From contig NZ_CP109273.1 in assembly GCF_045209745.1 (NCBI RefSeq), positions 3,658,001 to 3,722,000 of the forward strand: a stretch of 64,000 bases of DNA, in the 5' to 3' direction. Under the pieces are notes generated by a model that was not told the DNA's origin, ran no database searches, and was given only the letters and a program-made list of their open reading frames with translations. Position numbers and translations under genes: made by a program. Positions 35,166 through 44,084 of this stretch are shown piece after piece; the stretch's first letter is position 1, and the number at the start of each line of letters is the position of its first letter. The DNA is from Micromonospora sp045209745 (GTDB taxonomy: Bacteria; Actinomycetota; Actinomycetes; Mycobacteriales; Micromonosporaceae).

Positions 35166-38100
35166 ATGGCCGACACCCATGGCTTCGAGGTCGTCATCGA
35201 GGCGACTCCGCCCGTTCTCCGCAAGGCCCTGCAAGGCGCCTGGAAGTCGGCCGAGTGCGGCGACACCAGCACCGACGAGGGACGTATCCCGCAGTATCTG
35301 CCGGTCCCGGCCGGCCTCGGCATCGGCGGGTTCACCACGGCCGGCGGCCAGGTGGAGATCCCCCGGGACCAGTTGGACGCCACCCCACGACCCGACATCG
35401 ACGGCTGCGAACTCACCTTCGGCCTGGTCATCCAGGTGACCGTCGCCGACCCGCCGGTGCCATCCGCGCAACTGCTGGACCTCACCGCCACCGCGCACGC
35501 CGCCGTGCCGATCGGGGTGCTGCCCGACTCGAAGAACGTGGGGCTGCGCTTCGACGGCCTGCCCCGCAGCGCGGTCACCACGACCCTGACCAGCGGCGAC
35601 CCTCTCGCCCCGAAGCTCGTCCAGATCCTCGGGGAATACATCCACTTCGCGTACGAGAACGGCGGCGCCGGGGGGGTGCTGCATCCCGGGATCCCGGCGA
35701 TCCCGCACGAGCAGAACGACGCCGGCTTGGTCCTGGGTCTCGGCGTCGGCAGCTACACCCTCGACACCCACCTGGAGATCTACGACGACCAGGCCGACCC
35801 CGCCCACCGGATCGACGTCAGTCAGCCCGATCCAGGGCACATCCTCATCAGCATGCCGATCTACCTGCGGTTGTTTCACATCGTGGGCAGTGGCGCGGCA
35901 CCCGCGCTGGCCGACCCGATGGGGGTGGAAACCCGCCTCGCCATCACGGTGGCGTTGGAGACCCCGCCGGGGGCGTACACGTTGCGGTTCGACACCGCGA
36001 CCGTGGTCGCGGGGCCGATCAACCCGGCGCCCGGCATCGAGGGCACCCACTTCACCACCAACAACGCCACCCTCTTCGGGTTCCTCGACAACGCGCTGCA
36101 AGCCCAGCTGAACCAGCAGGGGGCGGCGCTGGTGCACGGCTTCGGGGCGCAGAGCGTCGTGGTGCCCACTGTGGCGCAGATCGAGACGGCCATCGGCGAC
36201 CTGCTCTTCGGTGACCTGGCCGGGCGGGGCTTCCTGGCCCTGTGGACGCCGGAGGTCGGTGGCGAGGTGTTCGAGGCCGACAACGTCGCCACCCGGGTCT
36301 TCGCCGATCTGCTGGTGATCGCGATCAACGCCGGCGAGGGCGCCGACATCGGGGCGATGACCAACGTCGTACCGGCCGGTCGGGACTTCGCCATCCTGCT
36401 CGACGGGACGATCGTGCAGCAGAACATCGACTCGGCCCGGGGCACCAACGGTTGGGCGGACAGCGACCTGCCGCGCCGCGTCGACCAGGGCGACGACAAG
36501 GCGGACGTCCGCGAGTTGGACGTCGTACTCCGCGACGGGTCGATCCGGATGACCGGTGAGCTGACCGTCATCGACGCGATCCTCGGCAGCATCGACGTCG
36601 ACGCCAGCTTCCGGGCCGACGTGGGACTGCACTGGACCCCGAGCGGCGACCTCAATCCCGACGGCGTCCAGCGGATGGACAACCACCTGATCGGCGAACC
36701 GGACGTCGACCCCGAGGAGTCGGTTCTGTTCTGGGTCATCGCCGTCATCCTGGCGATCATCAGCTTCGGCGCCGGGAGCATCCTGATCGGGATCATCATC
36801 ATCGTGGTCGCCGCGGTGATCACGGCCGTGGTCAACAACATCGGCGGGTCGCGACTTGTCGACCCGATCACCGGAGCGGTCAGCGGCATCACCGGCTGGC
36901 CGCCCGAGCTGGCCCGGATCGGGCGGGTCAGGGCCGTCTTCTTCGACCCGATCGTGATCAACGCCGACGGGCTCGTTCTCGCCGGTGACCTGGAGGTGCT
37001 CAGCTCCTGCGAGAGCACCGAGGTGCTCGCCGCCCGCAGCAGCGGGCCATACACGGGTACGGCCCAGTCGGCCCTGCTGTTGGCCGCCGGACACACCAGC
37101 GCCGCGGCCGGCTACACCTGGCTGACCGGCGACGGCGCGGCACCGGCCGCCACCGCGGACGTCAACCACGTCTACGCCGCCAGCGGCACCTACCTGGCGG
37201 CGCACTCGTTGACGATCAACCAGCCCGGCGGCGCCACCAGTCGCCACTTCGCGTTGGTGTACGTCGCCAACGTGCCACCCACGGTCGACGCCGGCCCGGA
37301 CCTCACCGTCGACGAGGGTGAGGTGGTCACGCTGGTTGGCCGGTTCACCGACGTCGAGTACGCCGACACCCACGAGACCACCTGGAACTTCGGCGACGCC
37401 CAACCCACCGAGCCGGGCACGGTCGTGGAGACCAACACCCCGCCGCGGGCGGAGGGCACCAGCACGGTCCAGCACGCCTGGTGCGACAACGGTGTGTACG
37501 AGGTGACCCTGCGGGTCCGGGACCAGAACGGTGGGATGGCGACCGACACCCGGACCGTGACGGTGCGCAACGTCCCACCGGTGGTCGACGCCGGCCCCGA
37601 TCTGTTCACCTACCCCTGCACGGTCCTCACCCTCACCGCCCGGTTCACCGATCCCGGCTGGTGCGACACGCACACCGCGGTCTGGGATTTCGGCGACTGC
37701 ACCCCGCCGCTGCCGGCCGTGGTCACCGAGACGCACGAGCCGCCGGCCGGCCGGGGAATTGCCGTGGTGTCCCACCGCTACCCGGACTGCGGGACGTTCC
37801 TGACCCGGTGCACGGTGATCGACGACGACGGCGGGACAGGGTTCGACGAGGTGGTGGTCCGAGCCGTCGACGTCGTCAACCGGCATTTCGAGGACGGGTT
37901 CGCCCAGCGCACCACCGGACGGGTCGCCAACGGCTGGGAGCCGTACGTGCTGGCCGGCTCGACGTCCGGCGGCACCGGCCAACACACCGCGAGCAACTTC
38001 GTGGTGCACGGTGGTCGCCGGGCCCAGGGGCTCGTGCCTGGTCCGCAGCAGCGGGTCGGCGTCCGGCAGCAGATCGGGGCCAACCCGGGCTGGGCCTACC

Positions 38101-38939
38101 AGCTCACCGCCTGGTACGACCTCGACCAGGCCGACCCCGCGACGGCGCGGCTCGGCGTCGACCCCACCGGCGGCACCGACCCGACCTCCGCCGCCGTCGT
38201 CTGGAGCGACGGCACGACAGCCCAGCGGTGGAGCCCGCTGACGGTACGCGTCGCCGCCCAGGCTGCCGCAGTGACCGTCTTCCTGGAGGCGGTGGCCGAC
38301 GGGCGTGAACCCCGAAGGGTCGGCGGACGGGTGTGGTTCGACGACGTGGACCTGCTGGCCGTGCAGCCGTACTGCCCGCCGGAACCGCCGCCGCCAAGGC
38401 CGCGCGACTGCCTCGACTTCGCGGGCCGCCAGCCCGGCACGCAGTACCCGGCAGAGTGGACGGACCACGGGTTCCTCATCCGTTCCCTGGACGGCGCAGG
38501 CCGGGTGGTCGTTGCGGTCGGGCCGCCCACCGGCGGTGCGGCCCTTCAACTCGGCGCCGGCGTTCAGGTCGAACTGCCACACCCGGCGGACCGGGTCCTC
38601 GTCACCCTGGCCAATCGGGGCGGCGAACCGGTCGAGCTGACCGCGCTCGACGACGACGGTGCGCCACTCGACCGCGTCGAGGTGCCGGCGAACTCGCCAC
38701 CGGGCCCGGCGACGGTGACCCTGACCGGTCCCGGCATCGTCGCCGTCCGGATCGTCGGGCGGTCGGCGGAGGGGCTGCTGGTCCGGCTCTGCGCCGAGTA
38801 CGCCGACGACACCGGACCGGACGACGACTCCGCCGACGAACCCGGCGTCCCCACGTCGCACCCCGTTCCGATCGACCCCGGTGTCACCGGCCCGACGCGC
38901 CGGTCCGACCCGCCGATTCGTGGTGGCTGCTGTGGCTGA
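35166..38939 (+). CDS. Giant multidomain protein: N-terminal beta/TULIP-like region, hydrophobic hairpin, three PKD-like repeats, two C-terminal beta-sandwich domains
   Basis: 1257 residues with no N-terminal signal peptide. Residues 1-515 form a large alpha/beta region whose pattern (long amphipathic strands, then a hydrophobic hairpin) loosely recalls P47/TULIP lipid-binding proteins. Residues 517-561 are strongly hydrophobic (FWVIAVILAIISFGAG, then GIIIIVVAAVITAVV), two candidate membrane helices. PKD-like repeats follow at about 617-705, 705-808 and 808-905 (TTWNFGDA, AVWDFGDC with Cys pairs). A jelly-roll (905-1068, WFDDVDLLAV) and another beta domain (1078-1212, CLDFAG...LCAEY) come next. 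The protein ends RGGCCG. Function unknown; adhesion or lipid handling is plausible. The TULIP similarity is weak. Confidence 0.75.
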   Translation: MADTHGFEVVIEATPPVLRKALQGAWKSAECGDTSTDEGRIPQYLPVPAGLGIGGFTTAGGQVEIPRDQLDATPRPDIDGCELTFGLVIQVTVADPPVPSAQLLDLTATAHAAVPIGVLPDSKNVGLRFDGLPRSAVTTTLTSGDPLAPKLVQILGEYIHFAYENGGAGGVLHPGIPAIPHEQNDAGLVLGLGVGSYTLDTHLEIYDDQADPAHRIDVSQPDPGHILISMPIYLRLFHIVGSGAAPALADPMGVETRLAITVALETPPGAYTLRFDTATVVAGPINPAPGIEGTHFTTNNATLFGFLDNALQAQLNQQGAALVHGFGAQSVVVPTVAQIETAIGDLLFGDLAGRGFLALWTPEVGGEVFEADNVATRVFADLLVIAINAGEGADIGAMTNVVPAGRDFAILLDGTIVQQNIDSARGTNGWADSDLPRRVDQGDDKADVRELDVVLRDGSIRMTGELTVIDAILGSIDVDASFRADVGLHWTPSGDLNPDGVQRMDNHLIGEPDVDPEESVLFWVIAVILAIISFGAGSILIGIIIIVVAAVITAVVNNIGGSRLVDPITGAVSGITGWPPELARIGRVRAVFFDPIVINADGLVLAGDLEVLSSCESTEVLAARSSGPYTGTAQSALLLAAGHTSAAAGYTWLTGDGAAPAATADVNHVYAASGTYLAAHSLTINQPGGATSRHFALVYVANVPPTVDAGPDLTVDEGEVVTLVGRFTDVEYADTHETTWNFGDAQPTEPGTVVETNTPPRAEGTSTVQHAWCDNGVYEVTLRVRDQNGGMATDTRTVTVRNVPPVVDAGPDLFTYPCTVLTLTARFTDPGWCDTHTAVWDFGDCTPPLPAVVTETHEPPAGRGIAVVSHRYPDCGTFLTRCTVIDDDGGTGFDEVVVRAVDVVNRHFEDGFAQRTTGRVANGWEPYVLAGSTSGGTGQHTASNFVVHGGRRAQGLVPGPQQRVGVRQQIGANPGWAYQLTAWYDLDQADPATARLGVDPTGGTDPTSAAVVWSDGTTAQRWSPLTVRVAAQAAAVTVFLEAVADGREPRRVGGRVWFDDVDLLAVQPYCPPEPPPPRPRDCLDFAGRQPGTQYPAEWTDHGFLIRSLDGAGRVVVAVGPPTGGAALQLGAGVQVELPHPADRVLVTLANRGGEPVELTALDDDGAPLDRVEVPANSPPGPATVTLTGPGIVAVRIVGRSAEGLLVRLCAEYADDTGPDDDSADEPGVPTSHPVPIDPGVTGPTRRSDPPIRGGCCG

Positions 38940-39168
38940 ACCGGGCTCGCTCGACGCCGTCCGTGCCGTGCTGGCCGCGCACCGGGCTGACCTCACCCGA
39001 CGATTCGACGCCGTCGGCACCGGCATCGGTCGGCCCGACCCGTCCGGCCCCCACGTCATCACCGTCTACGTCACCGACCCCGGGTTGGTGGCCCTCACCA
39101 GCGAGCGCGTCGACGGTGTCGCGCTGCGCTTCGTGCTCACCGGGCCGTTCGAGGCCCGCCGAACCTGA
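38920..39168 (+). CDS. Stand-alone copy of the protease N-terminal domain (~82 aa)
   Basis: A small frame with several near GTG starts (38920, 38923, 38932); it overlaps the 3' end of the giant gene. The protein (AEPGSLDAVRAVLAAHR...) has the same order of motifs as residues 10-95 of the following protease. These are a helix, then a VGTGIGRPDP-type turn, a strand HVITVYVTD, and VALRFVLTGPFEAR, matching VSGLAYGR, PALVVYVVRK and VEVDVVETGPFFAQ. It is thus a free-standing version of the protease N-terminal domain, perhaps an inhibitor or chaperone. The exact start is uncertain. Confidence 0.65.
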   Translation: MVAAVAEPGSLDAVRAVLAAHRADLTRRFDAVGTGIGRPDPSGPHVITVYVTDPGLVALTSERVDGVALRFVLTGPFEARRT

Positions 39169-39201
39169 TCCATCACCCCGTTGCATTGGCAGGAGGCGGC
39201 C

Positions 39202-40782
39202 ATGTCCAATCCGAACGACGACAGCTACGTCAAGGCCCGGGCGTTGGCCCGGGCGGCCCGTGGCGGACCACTGGCTGGGCTGCTCGGCGACCCGAACGTC
39301 AGCGGGCTCGCCTACGGTCGGCGGGAGGTCAGCGGCCGCCGAACCGACGAGCCGGCCCTGGTGGTGTACGTGGTACGCAAGGTGCCGAGGCAGTTCCTAC
39401 CGACCACCCGGCTGCTGCCGCGGCGGGTCTACTTCGGGCCCGACTTCGTCGAGGTCGACGTGGTGGAGACCGGCCCGTTCTTCGCCCAGGAGTTCACCGC
39501 CCGGGACCGTCCGGCGCCCAACGGGGTGAGCATCGCGCACATCGACGTCACGGCCGGCACGCTTGGCGCGCTGGTCACCGACAACACCGATGGTTCGCTC
39601 TGCATCCTGAGCAACAACCACGTGCTGGCAAATGCCAACGCCGGGGCGATCGGCGACGCGATCGTGCAGCCCGGCCCGTACGACGGCGGCACCGCGCCGG
39701 CCGACACCATCGCCACGCTCAAACGATTCGTCATGATCAACCCGGCCGGCAACCGGGTGGACTGCGCGATCGGCCAGGTCTCCCAGCCCAACGACGTGAT
39801 CGACCAGGTCAAGGACGACATCTTCCCGGTGGCCAACAGCGACCATCCGGCGATTGGTCTGCTCTTCGCCGGCTCGTGCAACCGGACCCTGATCAACCCC
39901 ATCGACGAGGTGCTGCGCCAGCTCGACGTGACCTTCCCGGGCGGCGCGGGTGCCATCGCCGGCGTCGACATCGGCAGCAACGTGGAGAAGGTCGGCCGGA
40001 CCACGGAGTACACCACCTCCACGGTGACCGAGTTGGACGTCAGCGCGAGCATCGACTACGGCCCCGGCGTCGGCGTGGCCACCTTCGACGGCCAGATCGC
40101 CACGGCCCACCTGTCCGAGGGTGGCGACTCCGGATCGGTGGTCTACCTGGGCGGCGAGGGTGGCAACGAAAGCGCCTGCGGTTGCGCCTCCAGCAGCACC
40201 GCCCGCCGGGTCCTGGACCGGGACGTCGACCTCGACGTGGCGGTCGAGAAGGAGTTCCGGCAGCGCTACCTGCAGCAGACCCGGGTCGGCCGGTTCGCTG
40301 TCGACACCTACTTCGCCAACGAGGACCGGCTGGTGGCCCGGGCCCGGGCGACGAAGCTCTCCGACGCCGACCGGCGGCACCTGCAGAAGCTCTACGACAC
40401 CTACGCCGAGACGGCCCGCGCGGCACTGCTCCAGCCGCAGCGTTCCGAGGCGACGCTCACCACCGAGCACCTCGACGAGGCCCGCAAGACGCTGCGCCGC
40501 TTCGCGGACGGGTTGACCGCCGAGGAGATCTCCGCCGCCGAGGAGGTGCTGGCGCTGGCGAACGACGCCGTCGGTCGTACTCCGGTGGAGATCCTGCGGA
40601 TGCTCGACGACGAGCAACTGCTGCAGAAGGCACAGGAGCTGGTCGAGCGGGTGCCCTTCCTGTCTGCACCGGGCAGTGGGCGGCGCGGCGACGGTGGCTG
40701 TGGCTGCGGTGGCGGTGGGAGCGGCGGTGACGCCAACCAACCGTCCGCCGAAAAGCCCACCAAGCCGAAGCCGAAGCGGTGA
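39202..40782 (+). CDS. Trypsin-like serine protease-fold protein with Cys/Gly-rich tail
   Basis: A 526-residue protein. Residues 1-95 are the N-terminal domain also found alone upstream. The protease core has His140 (LSNNHVLANA), Asp187 (NRVDCAIGQ) and Ser310 (EGGDSGSVVY), a complete triad. A helical region (about 380-495) and a tail with GDGGCGCGGGGSGG then a Lys/Pro-rich end follow. A short Cys cluster CGCASSS lies after the Ser motif. There is no signal peptide, so it is cytosolic or exported by another route. AGGAGG precedes ATG 39202. Its TGA overlaps the next gene's GTG. Confidence 0.85.
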   Translation: MSNPNDDSYVKARALARAARGGPLAGLLGDPNVSGLAYGRREVSGRRTDEPALVVYVVRKVPRQFLPTTRLLPRRVYFGPDFVEVDVVETGPFFAQEFTARDRPAPNGVSIAHIDVTAGTLGALVTDNTDGSLCILSNNHVLANANAGAIGDAIVQPGPYDGGTAPADTIATLKRFVMINPAGNRVDCAIGQVSQPNDVIDQVKDDIFPVANSDHPAIGLLFAGSCNRTLINPIDEVLRQLDVTFPGGAGAIAGVDIGSNVEKVGRTTEYTTSTVTELDVSASIDYGPGVGVATFDGQIATAHLSEGGDSGSVVYLGGEGGNESACGCASSSTARRVLDRDVDLDVAVEKEFRQRYLQQTRVGRFAVDTYFANEDRLVARARATKLSDADRRHLQKLYDTYAETARAALLQPQRSEATLTTEHLDEARKTLRRFADGLTAEEISAAEEVLALANDAVGRTPVEILRMLDDEQLLQKAQELVERVPFLSAPGSGRRGDGGCGCGGGGSGGDANQPSAEKPTKPKPKR

Positions 40783-41768
40783 CGGTGGGCACCGCAACCG
40801 ACCCGGACTGGCTGGCCAGCGCCCGTACCCGGGAGGCGCTGGCCGGCCTGGACCAGCGGATGCGGGAGGCCGTCGCCGCGTCGGACCCGGCGCTGTGGGC
40901 GATGGCGACGGCACTGCAACGCCGTGGCGGCAAGCGGATCCGTCCCGCGCTGCTGCTGGTCGCGGCTGAATTCGGCACCGTCCGTCCGGCACACCTGCTC
41001 GACGCCGCCGCGGCGTTGGAGTTGCTGCACCTCGCCTCGCTCTACCACGACGACGTGATGGACCGGGCCGCCACCCGGCGGCACGGCCCCAGCGTCAACG
41101 CCGAATGGGGCGAGCCGGCGGCCGTGGTCGCCGGGACCTTCCTGGTGGCCCGGGCGATCGCCCTGCTCGCCGCCTTCGACGACCGGTACGGCCGGGAGGC
41201 GGCCGCCGCGCTGGTAGCGCTCTGCACGGGCCAGCTGCGCGAGACGGAGAACGCGTTCCACACCGGCCTGACCGAGGCCAGGCACCTGGAGATCATCGCT
41301 GGCAAGACGGCGACCCTGTTCGAGCTGCCCTGCCGATTGGGCGCGCTGCTCGCCGGGGCGCCGCCGGCCACCGTCGAGGCGCTGGCCGGGTACGGCCACG
41401 ACCTCGGAGTCGCCTTCCAGCTCACCGACGACGCGCTCGACGTGCGCGGCAGCTACGCGGCACTGGGCAAGCGGCCGCTGACGGACGTGCGGGAAGGGGT
41501 CTACACCATGTCGGTGCTGCGGCTGCTGGCCCGCGACACACCGGCGGCCGGGCGGGTACGCGACCTCCTGGAGGTACGCGAGCCCACCCCGGCGGAGCTG
41601 GCCGAGGTGGCGGACCTGGTCGTCGCCTCGGGTGCGGTGGACGAGGTCCTCGCCGAGGCCCGGAGCCGGGCCGCCCAGGCTGCCCGGCGGCTGGACCCGC
41701 TGCCGCCCGGCCCGGCCCGGGACTCACTGGTCCGGCTCGCCGACTACGCCGTCACCAGGGCGGGTTGA
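40779..41768 (+). CDS. Trans-isoprenyl diphosphate synthase
   Basis: A 329-residue polyprenyl synthase that condenses isopentenyl diphosphate with allylic diphosphates. Both Asp-rich motifs are intact: DDVMD (91-95) and DDALD (217-221). GGKRIRPALLL, the LYHDD helix and KTATLFELPCRLGALLAG are also present. Chain length cannot be read with confidence. The GTG overlaps the protease stop (GTGA at 40779-40782), so the protease and this enzyme are translationally coupled. It ends 1 base before the flavoprotein fusion. Confidence 0.92.
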   Translation: MTVGTATDPDWLASARTREALAGLDQRMREAVAASDPALWAMATALQRRGGKRIRPALLLVAAEFGTVRPAHLLDAAAALELLHLASLYHDDVMDRAATRRHGPSVNAEWGEPAAVVAGTFLVARAIALLAAFDDRYGREAAAALVALCTGQLRETENAFHTGLTEARHLEIIAGKTATLFELPCRLGALLAGAPPATVEALAGYGHDLGVAFQLTDDALDVRGSYAALGKRPLTDVREGVYTMSVLRLLARDTPAAGRVRDLLEVREPTPAELAEVADLVVASGAVDEVLAEARSRAAQAARRLDPLPPGPARDSLVRLADYAVTRAG

Positions 41769-41769
41769 G

Positions 41770-43851
41770 GTGGTCACGCCGGACACGCCGACTCCGACGA
41801 TGGCCCCGGACCGACTCGACGGCTTCGACGCGGTGGTGGTGGGCGCCGGCCCGGGCGGCGCGGCGGCAGCCTACCGGCTGGCGGTGCTGGGCCGCCGGGT
41901 CCTGCTGATCGACCGGCGCGAGTTCCCCCGCGACAAGTGCTGCGGCGACGGCCTGACCCGCAGCGCCGTGCGTCTGCTCGCGGACATGGGAGTGCTCGAC
42001 GAGCTGACGGGTGCCCAGCGGGTCGGCGGGGTGCGGATCCGGATGCGCGGGCGGGGCAGCCGCGACTTCCACTACGAGGACCCCGACGGCACCGGGTACG
42101 GCATGGTGGTGCCCCGGCTGGAGCTGGACGCGGTGCTGTGCCGGCGGGCGGTGCGCGCCGGTGCGGTGCTCTGGACCGGGGCACGCGCCACCCGGCTGCT
42201 CGGCGGCGCCGCCGGGGTCCACGGCGTGCAGGTCGAGTACGAGGGCCGCCGGTTTCCGCTGCGTGCCCCGGCTGTGGTCGCCGCCGATGGGGCCTCCTCT
42301 CGGCTGGCTCATCAGGCCGGGTTGCGTAGCCCGGACCGGGAGTGGACCGGGTTCGCCACCCGGCGCTACTTCACTCAGGTGACGGACCTCGACGAGTTGC
42401 TGGAGATCCACCTCCCGCTGGCGGACGTCACGGATCGGCGGGTGCTGCCTTCCTACGGCTGGGTGTTCCCGGTGGGCGACGGGACGGCCAACGTCGGCGT
42501 GGGCCTGTTCGACCCGGCCCACCGGGAGAACGTCCGATTGCTGTACGAGCGTTTCGTCACCGAGTTGGCGGCGACCGACCACCGGTTCCGGGCGGCCCGT
42601 CCGGCCGGACCGATGACCGGTGCGCCGCTGCGACTGGACTTCGACCCGTCCAGGTGCGGTGTGCCGGGGCTGCTGCTGGTCGGCGACGCGGCGGGGCTGG
42701 TGAGCCCGTTCACCGGCGAGGGCATCAGCTTCGCCCTGGAGTCGGGCCTGCTCGCCGCCGATCGGATCGACACGGCGCTTCGCCGCGCCGAGACGGGACC
42801 GGTGGATCCAGCTCCGTACGCCCGGCAGTTGGCCGCCCGGCAGTCCGGCTATTTCGAGACCGGCCGGTACTCCGTGCGCCGTTACCTGCTCGCCTGGCGG
42901 GTCCTCGACGCCACCTTCGACGACGACCGCCCACTGTTCGCCCTCTGCCGCCGGCTGGCGCTCTTCCCGGACGGGGCGCGCGCGGGTGTCCTGCTGGACC
43001 CGCTGCCCCAGCCGGCTCCGGAACTCGCCCGCGACCTGCGGCGCGATCTCATGGCGGTGGGCGAGCTGCTGGCCGGCTGCGTTCGGGAGGACTGGCCGAT
43101 GTTCGTCCGGCTCGGCGGGGTGGACGAGGACCTGTCGACCCTCTCGCTGCGTCCGGCGGTGCTGCTGCTGGTCGCCGCGGCGGTCGGGGGCCGTGAGCAT
43201 CCGCTTCGGCACGCCCTCGCCGCGGCGGTGGACCTGGGTCTGCTCGCCGGGTTGGCGGTGGACAGCGCCCGGGAGGAGGCCCGATCGACCGGGCCCCGAC
43301 CGACGCCGTGGGGCAACCGGTTCGCGGTGCTGGTCGCGGACTTCCTGTTGGCCCGTGCGTACGAGCTCGCCGCGCAGGGCGGTGGCCCGGTGGTCGCCGA
43401 GTTCGCCGAGGCGTTGACGGTGGCCTGTGAGGGGCGGGCTCAGGAGTTGCGCGACGACCCGTCGTCGGGCGGGGTGGCCGGTGCTGCCGTCCTGGCCGGG
43501 CGTGCCGCCATCGCGTTCGAGCTGCCGTGTCGGCTCGGCGCCCGGCTCGGAGGCGCCCGGGTGCCGGTGGTGAACGCGCTGGCCACGTACGGTCGTGAGG
43601 TTGGCGCGGCCTACGCCCTCGGCGAGCAGCTTCGGGAGCTGGCCGGGGCGTCCCGGTGGGGTGGGTCGGCGCAGCCCGTGGCGTTTGCGCGCGACGACCC
43701 TCGGGTGGCCGGGCTGCTCGGCATGGTCGCCGAGCACGCCCGACGGGCGCGAGAGGCGTTGCGGGTGGTGCCCGCCGGTCCGGCTCGCGAGCTGCTGGCT
43801 GGGCTGGCCACCCCCGGCCCGCCGGCTCCGCCGACACCGGAGGCAGGGTGA
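41770..43851 (+). CDS. Geranylgeranyl-reductase-like flavoprotein fused to a degenerate isoprenyl synthase domain
   Basis: A 693-residue fusion. Residues ~15-420 are a FAD-dependent GGR/p-hydroxybenzoate-hydroxylase-fold reductase: VVVGAGPGGAAAAYRLAVLG, DKCCGDGLTRSAVRLLADMG and LLVGDAAGLVSPFTGEGISFALESG. The last ~240 residues match an isoprenyl synthase, including FELPCRLGA shared with the upstream enzyme. Yet the first Asp-rich motif is DSAREE (about 498) and the second is LGEQLRE (about 617), so this half cannot bind the diphosphate-metal cluster. It may be a subunit, or a prenyl-binding domain for the reductase. GTG 41770; ATG 41800 is possible. Confidence 0.85.
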   Translation: MVTPDTPTPTMAPDRLDGFDAVVVGAGPGGAAAAYRLAVLGRRVLLIDRREFPRDKCCGDGLTRSAVRLLADMGVLDELTGAQRVGGVRIRMRGRGSRDFHYEDPDGTGYGMVVPRLELDAVLCRRAVRAGAVLWTGARATRLLGGAAGVHGVQVEYEGRRFPLRAPAVVAADGASSRLAHQAGLRSPDREWTGFATRRYFTQVTDLDELLEIHLPLADVTDRRVLPSYGWVFPVGDGTANVGVGLFDPAHRENVRLLYERFVTELAATDHRFRAARPAGPMTGAPLRLDFDPSRCGVPGLLLVGDAAGLVSPFTGEGISFALESGLLAADRIDTALRRAETGPVDPAPYARQLAARQSGYFETGRYSVRRYLLAWRVLDATFDDDRPLFALCRRLALFPDGARAGVLLDPLPQPAPELARDLRRDLMAVGELLAGCVREDWPMFVRLGGVDEDLSTLSLRPAVLLLVAAAVGGREHPLRHALAAAVDLGLLAGLAVDSAREEARSTGPRPTPWGNRFAVLVADFLLARAYELAAQGGGPVVAEFAEALTVACEGRAQELRDDPSSGGVAGAAVLAGRAAIAFELPCRLGARLGGARVPVVNALATYGREVGAAYALGEQLRELAGASRWGGSAQPVAFARDDPRVAGLLGMVAEHARRAREALRVVPAGPARELLAGLATPGPPAPPTPEAG

Positions 43852-44026
43852 TGTCGGTCACGTAGTGGCATCGGGTGAGCCGGCCCGGGGCTCCGGTGTG
43901 AGTGATCGGCGCTGCATCTGGCAGAATAGGTCGCTGGTATCCGGCGCGCGTCCGGCGCCCTCTAACCCGGGCACGTCGCTAGTCCACCGAGTTGTCTCCG
44001 GCCCAACCCCACGGTGCCGGTCGGCG

Positions 44027-44061
44027 CTCACCCATGCACACCGCCCGTACGGGCCGGTGAG
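44027..44061 (+). promoter_or_regulatory. Possible structured leader of rpsP
   Basis: CTCACC (44027-44032) pairs with GGTGAG (44056-44061), enclosing a perfect inner stem GCCCG / CGGGC (44043-44047 with 44050-44054). It lies 24-58 bases before the rpsP start, in a 233-base gap. A -10-like CAGAAT is at about 43922-43927. It may be a leader controlling the S16 operon, but this is unproven. Confidence 0.35.
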
Positions 44062-44084
44062 ATCGCAACAGGAGCGAAACAACT

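Noticed and set aside
34596..39062. Long open frame antisense to the giant PKD protein (1488 codons)
   Set aside because: Composition is Val/Gly/Asp/Arg-rich without domains and mirrors the codon bias of the plus-strand gene, which has recognisable PKD-like repeats.
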